Below are positions 32,101-43,458 of a stretch of 51,220 nt of DNA, one piece after another (the stretch's first letter is position 1; the number at the start of each line of letters is the position of its first letter). The notes below the pieces were generated by a model. The model made no database searches. It was not told the DNA's origin and was given only the letters and a program-made list of their open reading frames with translations. Position numbers and translations under genes: made by a program. Location of the stretch: contig BMAT01001535.1 of assembly GCA_019649035.1 (NCBI GenBank), forward strand, positions 1 to 51,220, written 5' to 3'. Source of the DNA: Elysia marginata. Taxonomy: Eukaryota > Mollusca > Gastropoda > Plakobranchidae.

Positions 32101-35100
32101 ACAGAAAATTAGTTTCCTAAATTGAAGAGAAAAAAAAAAGAAATACTCTCTAATGACAAGAGCCACTAGTTGGTCTTGACGACTAATCATTTTGTTATCT
32201 TAAGATTTTTTTTAAAGCCAATTGCGTTCTATATTTAAAAGAAGCTTAACAGGTTATTTTTTTATTATTATTAAGCTAGGTGGAATCGCCCTAAGTTTGA
32301 TTCACTGGCTAAATTCTGGGAGCAAAGAATTATATCCATGAAGCAGATTGTTAAGTCGGCGTGGATGTTTTGATTTTTTTTCAACAGTTTCCAACTTTCC
32401 ATCGTTCTTCTGACAATGAAAAAATAAGACTTCAACGAATAAAAGAAACAAGGAATAGAAAACAACAACTAATCTGTTAGACAAATGTCGGATCGTTGAG
32501 TCCTGATCATCTTAGAAAACTTTGGTTTTAATCCGTATAAAAAAAGCAAAAAAAAAACCTCCGATAAAACAATTTTCTGCAGTTATACTGTAACAGTAAA
32601 CCGCAATTTTTGCTTAACCCCCCGAGAGCTTAACTGTTAGAAAGTCAGAAATGTACCTCTGATACTCATGTACTCATTTATAAGTTTATGTTTGTTATCA
32701 AGCTCATCATACGGGTTTTATTTTGTTTAAGAAAATTTGCTTTTTATTAAATCAAAACCTTGCGGTAAAACATAACAATTCTCATTGTTACATAAGTCAA
32801 ACAGGAGACAAGAGAACAACTTATGGAACTCCAATTTTAGACAGTTGCAGAAAACAGCTGACCTCGTGGGAGTAGAAAAAAAAATAGATCCGTGGAGTAT
32901 TACAATCTCTTGAAGACTGTAAATGAAATTCTTAGACTAGGATTAAAATTTATTGATTTTAAAGTGATGAACTGTATCTGATTTTCCAGAGTCGCCTCAC
33001 AGTGACTCGTCTCCAAAAACACCTAGGACGTACAACTTCCTGGTGCTGAAACCGCGCCTCTGGTGTTTTGGTGTAATGCCTAAGAAATGTTTTGAATGAT
33101 ACGAAAACCCCCACTAATCTTGATTTATAAAAAACCCAAATCATCTGTTGAAATCAATTGTGCAGTACTTAGACAGTAATACTGCTGATAGAATCGTCCT
33201 CAGACATTAATCTTAAAAAAAAAACAAACAACCAAAAAAAAGCTGAAAGAAAGTTCAAAAGGGTATAGTAACCACAATTCTTTATTATGCCAAGCGATTG
33301 AGTCACAAAAAGAAAAAAAAAGGTTCAGATTACCAGACCAGGAAGTTTATTTCAGCTTCATCATAACATCATTGCCAATTTTTTTATTTGTAGTTTCATA
33401 TCCGTCTTTGTCATCGTTATCACCACCATTATCATCAACGCCGTCATTGTCATATTACTTGTCTAACCATTATAAATAGTATCAACATTATCATCACCAT
33501 CATTATACACCTCAATGCCAAAAACTGCAGCAGCATAATTTTTATCGCATACATAACAGTTGTTTAAATGCCTATCGCAAACTTAAAACTTCAGTAAAAG
33601 TAAAAAAGGTTTGTACTTTACTGTCCAAAACTTTTCTTTAGAGAAAGGGAGACCATAAAGCAACGTAACCACAGGTCTTGCATTGTAGAAAACCAGACCA
33701 TCTAAACACCAGACTAATGTCAATACGAGTGAAGGCAAAGATAAACAGCACTGCCCGCTATGTCTTGACAAAAGCCACTGACTTTGATGGTTTGCTTGCT
33801 TCATTGGAACTAATATTTGCTTTCCTGCAAACAGCTTTGTTTATTCACCTCCCCTCTTTCTCTCTCTATTGCTTTATGACTGCTTTGGTCGGGGTTGGTC
33901 TCTGCTTGACTTCCTGTTCATTGGACAAGCCTGCGTCTGTCGGCTCTCTCTCTCGCTGTCTGTCTGTTTGTCTGTCCGTCTGTCTGTATCCCCTAGTCAC
34001 TCAGCCACCCCTTCAACCTTTCCGCTTATTCCTTTTGCTGGAGTCAAAGAATTTGCTACAGTGCATTAAGGAAGAGGTCAAATTACAAATGCGATAACAG
34101 CTTTTATGCTACCTTTTACGTACTTTGTTTTCATAAACAACAAAAAAAAACCGATTACATAACATCCTTTACTGTAACAGTCATCAAGCGTGAGGGTTAA
34201 GGGAAACCTAATGTTAAAACCTAATTAAACCCAAACTAATATTTCCTCTCTATTGCAATCTGTGACAAGCTGCCCGGAGTTTAAAGTTTTCGACCCGCGA
34301 GCTTGTGAGTGTGTGACAGGCAGACAACCACAACTTCAATCTTTCCAAAGTTCCGACACAGGCAGAGATGGGCTCGGCAGCAAAAGTCCTGAACCCTCCC
34401 CGTTGACTGGGAGAGATTTTGCTAGATCTCGCGGCACGCAAGGCTCAGCGAGAACTGCAAGAGGGCATAGCGCGAGAGATAATTCCTTAAGGCAATTGTG
34501 ATTTCTATATCCTTTAAAAAAAAAAAAACAATAAGTAAATAACTTGTATAAATATATGCTTACTTTTGTTGATAACAGAGCTGAAAAAAAGACGCGGAAG
34601 GGAGGGGGGGGCGGGGCGGATTAGAGTGATTTGAAATTATTTTTATGGTTATTATGCATAATTATGCCACAGTAGAGACAAGCAAGTTTCTTTAATGGAG
34701 ACGTTGGAAAAATGATGTCTCTTAATATCGCCTAACATCTTTCACATATAGGCCCTTAAACCATTATTGTGAAAGCAAAAACGCATCACAGTCGTTGGAA
34801 GGCCCTCTCACCGATACTTAGAAATAGTAGGACACATGCTCGAGGTGGAATGATCATTACGCTTGAAAGGTGAAACAAACAAAAAATGGAAAACGAAGAG
34901 GTGTTATCATATACCATGGAAAGAAGAAGGGTGTTGATGAGAACCGGCAATTCTGTTTGAGATTTATATAATGAACTTACGATTGTTTCCTGTGCATAAT
35001 TATGCAGTCTTACTCGCTACTTTTGTTCTCTTTCAAACCGTCTACATCGTTCATATGACGTTTTAAGACCTAAATCAAGGGACTACAGTAACCAGGAGTG

Positions 35101-38100
35101 GAGTGATGACGTCACAGATCTCAGTTCTCATACACCGGAAGTTAATGTCCAATCGCGTGATCGTGATGCAGAAATGACAAGGTAATGAAAAGAGTTTGTT
35201 GTAGGCTATGAAACAGTGAGTGCATGACATGAAAATAATATTTATGAACACTTTTACTCATACGTATGAAAAATTAGCATGTTCTTATTAAAAAAAATAT
35301 TAGTTCATTAAATTAATTTGAACTATTTACCTTTCCTGTCTAAAATTTTCAAGTCAGTGATCAATTTCACGTCTTGTAAATTTAGGTGAGCTTGTTTTAC
35401 AATTACGGAAAATTACTTTTTGTAAGACTATAAAATTTTTGCTTTTGCATTTCGCACAATAGGGAATGAGATTAGAGTTAAAGCAAGAGTAGCGTCCCTT
35501 TTCTAGAAGACAACACCCCAAAACACTATGGTAGCTATTGTAATCTAGACCAAGATTTTAGGGTCTTATTTTGGTACATTTCTTTTTTTTTTATAAACGA
35601 TTTCACATCTAGAACTAAAAAACAATAGAGTTAAATAAAAAGTTTATCTTAAAAATAAACCTGTCGCATAAATTTTGAAAGAATGTATTCAGAAGACAGC
35701 GGGTAATCCCATTTAATTTTCACACAGTATTGTCTTTAAAGTATTTTCTAAAAAATACTCTAGAACGTAAATTAGCATGTGTTAGCCTTAAAGATTAAAT
35801 CTCACTCGGATGGACACTAGAAAAGTTCCGCTAATCTTGTTGAAATCTCATTCCCTATTGGTTTGAGAATCGTAAAAACAAGAAAAACCCTACTGAAAAG
35901 CCTAAACTAAACTTACAAATTGGCATTTTAAGCAGTGACTCTGGTGGAAGAAAGTTCATTTCTATCTTGCACCGCTTTAACTTACACTGTGTTTTATAGG
36001 CCACTACAATTCTCTGGTTGCAAGACTTATGAGACAAAGTCTACTAGAAACTTTTGGATAAAAATGAGGCTCATTCAAAATTAAATTCTTGCAATTTGGC
36101 AATCTAAGTTTCGGTAAGATCGCTGAAAATGAAAAAAAAACCAAATACAACTAAGAAATGGTGTTTCCGTATATTTGTAAACATAAATCATAATCTCGTC
36201 AAAAATTTAAGCTCCTTGGATCTGTGATCCCATTCGAATTCCTGAAGTTCTTTGAATTTAAGCCGTATTAAATTGCTTTGATTCCTTTCATTTTTTTGTA
36301 TTGTTGCCTGACAATTCAGAATTTTCTTCTGTGTTCAAGATAAGTTCAAACGTTACATACTCTTTTGCAGTGGAAGTTCTTTCTGTGCATACCATATGCC
36401 CCACGAATTTCACCCTCCTTGCAATCTAGACATGCCATGGAAATATTCATGGTTTTGAATTTTTTTTGGTATTTGAAGTACTTATTGTCACATCTGAGCC
36501 TAGTGCAGAGGCCAATGGTTGGGTGAGAAGTTTCTATGAGGCAGTCGTGGTGGGACTGTTAGCTACAATTTGTGTTAAAGCGAGCATCATGTGGGAATTC
36601 TTTTTTTTGTCCTGTTTGTGACAGCTATGACATTACCATGTTGTTCTTAGGGTTTAAGTCCAAAATGTGTTTATAAATCAAGATTTTTGTCTTCTTTGCA
36701 TTTTCGGATGTTCTTTTTTGCATTCTTCTGTTATGACACTTAAAACAATAAGTTCTTTCCTCGCAACTGATTTCATTTACAAATTAAGTTCGTTTATCTG
36801 CATTTTTATCTTACAGTTAAATATAAGTGGTACTTTTCATCTTTATATTTTTGCACATTCTCTGAAAAAATAGTATACTTTGGCTATGGTTTCCCGAAAG
36901 TTTTAAAGTTTAGGGGAGAGCTTTTGAGAGGAAGAACATAAATAAAGAAACTCATGAGGTACGAACTGCTGCTCGGGTTTATGACGTCAGATTATGCTAG
37001 GTGTGTCGAAAAAGATTAAAATCTATTGTTTGTACTAGCTCTTTTTCAGCCGCTGAAAGTCTTGAACAAAGCTTTGAAATAGGTTAGAGCCAAAACAGTA
37101 GGAAATATCAAAAACCTTTAGAAGGTCGTCAGATAAACAAACGCTAACTGTTCGATTGAAAAAAAAAACAGCTGAACAAAACATATGTCAAATTTTAATT
37201 AAAAAAAACCCCACAGTATATGCTCACATACTGTGTTTTTATACTACAAAGCTGTGTATGCTATGTTTTTCATGGAAACATGTTCAAGGCTCATTGAAAA
37301 TGGCTCACCTAATATATACATTTATAAGTATAGAATCGTTGAATATTGAGATATCTATTTCAAACCAAGCCGGACAAATAAAGAATTTTTTCTATCGATT
37401 GCAATATCCGAACATTTCATTTCACCCAACACCGCATATATTTTTGCATTTCAGCGGCAGATTAATACAGAAAATAGAAAAGGTATTCCCACGCCTTATG
37501 TGTCAGATCTAAAAATTTAATTTAGAAAAACAACAAAAAAGCATTCTAAAACTGGACCAATAATTTTTTTCATTACTTTCTTTAAAGAAAGAAGCTTAGG
37601 TAATTTCTCGAGAAGCTTGATAGAAACTCCATGTAACACTAAGATAAGAAAAGGAAGAAACCTGTTGTTCTTACGCTCTTTGACGTCTTTTCTAAATTAA
37701 GGAACAACTATCTTATACTGAACTACTGTCATCTTTCTTCTTCAAATTGCTCAGAATCAGTCACTACATCAAAAGATGATTGGAGTTGTCGAATACTCCT
37801 TTTAATGTAATAATATAATATGTTTTCTCTCTTTCTTTCAGAAAAATGAGCCCAGTGGACGGAGCCACGCTGAGGGAGAAGGCTGGACACGAGCCTACCT
37901 GTCAGTAAGTGACCACATCTTTGTATGAGTGACCACATCTTTGTTTCACTGACCACCGTATTCGGTGAAGACCTAGACATCTCATGATTATCTCCATGAC
38001 ACAAAGTCAAGCACAGGCCTGGTGAAAAACTGACCAAACCAGGAAAGATTCGCTTGAGATGGAATGCCATAAAAAGGTCAAAGGCTTGTCATGTAAACAG

Positions 38101-41100
38101 AAGAGCAAGTGACTACAAACTGATCAAGGAAGTCAAAAAATTTTCTATGGTTGCACAGAAAAGTTAAAATAAAAATGTTGACCATAAACTTGAACGATGC
38201 TAAAAAGTTAATTAAGGGTAAAGAAAAACACATTGTGTCACTAACTGTTTCGAGAAAACCATTTCGTTTTTTTTATAACTTGAAATAGATAAAAATCTGC
38301 TCTTTTGATAACGTAACATACTCAATTTCACAACAAGTAAAATAGTTAACGATTAAAGAATTATTTACCTTTAAAGTGTCTAATTTAAAACTAGAATGAG
38401 CGACTTGCGCGGGGTTTACCACGGTTGTGTTACGTCTCGCGGTCAACAGACTGCACCGACCTACCAGAGACGCGGCGGTGTTTGAGCTCTGGAGTGATGG
38501 TCAGTGGGTGGCCGAGGACTGCAACTGGCCCTTCTACACAGGCCTGGTGTGGAGGCAGGACACTTGCAGGTGTGAGTGGGGGCCAAACCGGACACTGGCG
38601 TTGCCTCTCACTGAGGATGGTGAGTCCACAAAAAGTTAAACATACTTGTGATGTAAGAGAGGTTTATCAAACAGATTGAACTGCTCGGTCTAAAAAATAA
38701 AAACACCAGAGATCGCTTGTCTCCTCCATTTTATTTTTTGCAGGGACATTCTGTGGATATAGCTATACCAGCTATTCGAAACCTCTGCTAACTAAATAAA
38801 ATAAAATAAGAAAGCTAATAAAATCCTTAGAACCACATGAGAAACTTTGATATATGTAAAATATTATTAAAGTAGGTCCCTTCTGTATTGACATTATTAT
38901 GAACGTCATCGATGTTGTCTGTTCTTAATGAGCGTATCAAACGAAAAGATGTACCAGTTTTTTAAGAGTTTGTTAAATAGCAAAAGACTTTTGAGAAGGG
39001 AAACATATTTTCTACAAACTAAAACTAATAACCAAAAATAGGACCCAAAAATCGGCGAGTTGGAACTACTATTTTTTATTGACCAGAAATTTGCAAAAAA
39101 TTGAAATGTGTTTATTATAATCATTGTACTGACAAATTTAAAAACATTTAAAAGCGTAGAAACTACTTTAAATTTGTTGTGGGAAAAAGGTAAGATAATA
39201 GAAATATTGTGAAGCAGCCAAGAAACTCAAATAAGCGACAAAACACAAGTGCGCCTTTCTCAGTGTATATCAGTCTCCCCATATGTTTTAAGCTCCAAAG
39301 AAAATTGAAGATAGTTATGATAAGTTACGCCAGCTGTTCTTATGATTGTGGCCAGTATAGTTCAGTGGTGTGCGCGTCAGACTCATGATCCTGCAGGTGC
39401 GAGTTTGAATCCCAAAACTAATGGTGTAAATGCCTTGTGAAAGCAATTTACACTTCCTCTGTTCACCTACCTCTAAATTAGGTAACTGGATATAGACAGT
39501 CCTTGAAATAAGTGGAATGCTAGTATTTGAGTGCTGCAATGCTCTGAAATATGTGTTGAATTGTGTCAGTGTGTGATGACCTACTGAGGAAACGTGTAGA
39601 ATGTGAAAGAATATAATAGCAATTTTTCCAAATATGTGTATAGATTAATATAATAGACTAAAGAAAGTAACCTTATTTCCCAAATCAAAGTAATTATATT
39701 AGAATTTCCCATTCCCAAACAGCATATGCATATCGTAATCAAAATTTATTCGCGTCTCCCGTAAGAGATTTAAAAAAATCAAGCACTGGACACTAAAGCC
39801 ACGCCAACAAATTTTCATCCGATCCTCAAAATTTCCCACATGTATAATTATTCCTGACTGAAGGTACCGGTCATCATTTTGCCACGCAACCGCAACGGAA
39901 ACGTTTTGGTTATTCAAGTCAACACCCCTAAACGTTATAAAACCTTGACTTCATTCATTATAGTCTATGCTATTGCGCACAGGAGTTCCTGCCAACTGCT
40001 TGATGATGCTGCGAGTGACATTTGACAACGGTGAGATTCGAGACGAAGGTCGACACATCTGGCTCAATGTGAGGCACCAAGAGGGAGCCTCCGTGGAGAA
40101 AGATAACACGGCTGTAGGCGGATTTTCTGGGAGTTTTAGGTCAGTGGTATTTCATGAGGCTTTCCTACAGGTATATACTTAGAAGTAAAAACGTGATTTA
40201 TGTTATTGACAGGAACCGGGTATCAAAAGTGTTCTGAACCTAAGAGCATTTCATTTAAGTAGCAGTTTTTAGAAAATTGAGCAACGCAAGGGGTACCTAA
40301 TCTGCCACGGTGTAAGCAAGCAGAAACCCACCTTGGAGTGGCCGGAACGCAGAATTAATTGGTGTTTTATTGAATGCGCATGTGACCCTGGTGAGATTTA
40401 GGTTAGACTTATACAAATGCTTACCTATTGGTGTAGGGTATAATTTTAGAACAACATAACTAAGTGATTTGTCCCGAGTTAACAACAGTTCCCTTATGCA
40501 GTATCTCGTCAGCACAACGAGTCTCTTTTAAGGATTCCTTGACCCGTTAAACGTGTCTCACTGTGTCTAGAGTTATCAGTGTTGACCCTGATAGAAAATG
40601 TTTCAGCAACCATTATTAACTGTAATACGTAATTTATGAATAAAGCTGTTTAAATAAATTTGCATACACAGCTTCACTTCTCTTAGCTAACATTAGGTGA
40701 ATGGAATAAATTTTCGTTTTAGTAAAGTAAATAAGTAAAGAGCGTTTTTATATAGCGCCTAATCCACTGTGCTCTAAGCGTTTTACATGGGTTCACCGAC
40801 AGGTCAATACCAACCAAATCACCTTCTGAACTCACAGAGGAGCAGCTAATGAAGCGTATCACTCTAGCACTCTGACAAGATCTTTCACTGCCTATAGCCG
40901 GGTGCTCCTTTAACGCATGAGTGCGGCGAAGAAATGTGTGTAAATAGTCTTTCTCAAGGACTAAACGTCGACCTGCCAAAAGCAGGACTCGAATCTCAGA
41001 CCTCTCGGTCCAAAAGCCGAGCGTCTACCACTAGACCACGACGCCACAAACTTACTTTCAAACGCTATTGCCCAGTGATAACTGTGGGTTATTTGTGTCA

Positions 41101-43413
41101 GAGAATTTTATTCTCTGTCAGTAATTGTAGGTACCACTTTAAGAGAGATAGCAAAAAGTTGAGCAAATGAAAGCATCACAATATATTACTTAGTCTAGGT
41201 AGCCTTGAGTCCTTGACATTACAGCTGCACATAAAAGTGAGACTTAGGTGAGTATATGAGTTGAGTTGAGTTCTTTAACACTTGGAGAGGCTCGATAACA
41301 GTTACTGAAGCGCTTCTGTGACCTTCTCTAGAAAAAGATAGCGTTGCTCTACAATGAATTCCTAAAAACTATATTTGGAAAGGTTTTTTTTAAGCTACAT
41401 TATTAACTGGACAACCCTTTATCTCTTTTGTCTGTCTGGCTATCTGCCTACCTTTGCGGTATTTTCTTCATCTGTTGTACAGAGGTTCATCTATCGTGGT
41501 GCCATACTTCAAGAGCAATGTTCTGGGCGACATCTTCCACATCGGTTTCTCTTTCAAGCTGTGTCCGGGGAACCCCGATACAGACATCGTTCTCCTGCAT
41601 AACGATTGTCCAGAAGCGGAAACTGGGCCCAGTGTTGTGGTCAGTGATGTCAGTCAGGCTGTCTTGACCTGTTTGGTTTTAGAATGTATCTCACGTGTGT
41701 AGAGGGTCAAATCACTCGTGACTGGAGAAAACTAGTCGGAAGTAAAAAAATTTTAACCTGAGAAACTTTCATCAAAATTAATATCTCTCTTCCGTCTTTT
41801 CTTGTGTATTTTTTACCAACGTAAATTTTACTACCTTCCAACAAAATTTTTATAGTTCCATGAAATTTTGGTTGTTTGGATACTCAGAAAAATGCAATTG
41901 TATACAAACAGCAACGCCTTAGAATAAGCAAACTGCAACAGTCGACCCGTTTGCTCAGCCTGTGAGACAAACTTATTTTAGGCCTCGTTTTCCAATAAAT
42001 GCTACGATTCTTCATACACTGCCGATACGGTGATGGATTTTGAGAAAGACTTTGTTAACTTACAAGGCATGGCGTTGTTAAAAACTTTTAATACTCTGTG
42101 ATTTTGAAGCTTCTGAATCTTTCTGCAGGGTTACTGTCTGATGTTAAATGTATTTGTCTTGCAATCAGTACAAACCAGTCGCATGTCGCCTTTTGATTAT
42201 TAAAAGGAGAGGCTGCTGCTTTTACAACTGAACCCAAAATCTTCGAGAAATTTCACAATTTTGTTGTAAGGTTATACAGAGAAAGTGGGATAACTCTGTC
42301 TATGAAAATGACAGGCGTTTTCGCTAATTGAACTTTTTTAAAATACCAGAATCACTTGGAATGATTGTGGGGCATTTACTTTATTCAAAATTTAAATAAA
42401 TAAGCTTTGTGCAAGTCATGGAGATCTAACATATCCACGCGACCTGAAAGTTGCATTAAATGGATAGATATATGATAAAAGTAACAAGAAAGACCTTGAA
42501 AGATCTAAACTTATAAATATACAATGCAGTTTAAATTCAGTCTAGTTTCCTCAGATTTGTCAAAAAATTGCAAGGTGCAGATAAAGTGTGGAAACTTTTT
42601 CGCTGATGTTTTAAGCTACGATAAGACAACTTTAAAAAAAATAATTAAATTTTTTTTAATCATTACACATAGCCTAGAATATTAAGCAGAAATATAGTAA
42701 AGCAATAAACTTAGCCTACATCAGTATAAATCAAGTAAAGGGTTTAAATTTTTTCTAATGTGAGCCTATATAAATTTTTCCCTTTGACAGAAATTGCATC
42801 CAGTTTAGGTTTCTGTAAAGTTGGTCTTGTTATCATTTAGTGATTTACTTCCAGTAATTTCAAGGTCAGAGAGCAGCGTCGTTTTCCAGATTATCATAAA
42901 GTTATGGGATTGTTTCAGGGCTATCATCTCTTATGTGTTAAATTCAAAAGGTGGGCACACCAGCGAACTCTTCTGTTGGCGAGGTAGTTTTTTCGAATTA
43001 TTCCAGTGCTAAATCTAATCTTAAAAACTCACCATTGCCACTTTTAAAGAATTTTTTAAAGTACATGGAACAGCCCCAAAGTTATGTACGCTAATCAGTA
43101 ACGTTTATGCTGGCAGATCAGCTACCAGGCGTGGAGCAACCAGATCACTGTGGCTCTCCGCACCATCAACACAGACCACCTGGTTGAGGATACGTGCAGT
43201 CTCCAGGCACCTCAAGTAACAGCTCTATCAGCCTCTGTGATCTCTTTCAAACCTGTTTATTTGGACCAATTTCATAACAGCTTAGATAGTCACCATTAAC
43301 GAAGAACTAAATTTACCCCCACATATTAAGTTTTATCACTTTAGTCGCCAGCAAAATCAATGCCATTGTCGACATAGTCGTCACCACCCTACCACTAGCA
43401 CTGCCACTACCAC

Positions 43414-43458
<45 letters not shown>

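Larger units (their letters stand above)
32000..37840. other. Intron 3 of the chitin-binding gene, mostly unremarkable
   Basis: Contains A/T runs, an imperfect ATC-rich stretch (33410-33510), a CTGT repeat and a G-rich run near 34600. A possible extra exon near 34253-34330 encodes SCPEFKVFDPRACEC, like the end of a chitin-binding domain, but I found no splice pair that fits the phases. Confidence 0.4.

Noticed and set aside
33678..34097. 139-codon open frame
   Set aside because: Ser/Leu/Cys-rich translation of CTGT and CTCT repeats, no domain.
34253..34501. Chitin-binding-like SCPEFKVFDPRACEC exon
   Set aside because: The motif is suggestive, but no acceptor/donor pair fits the neighbouring phases.
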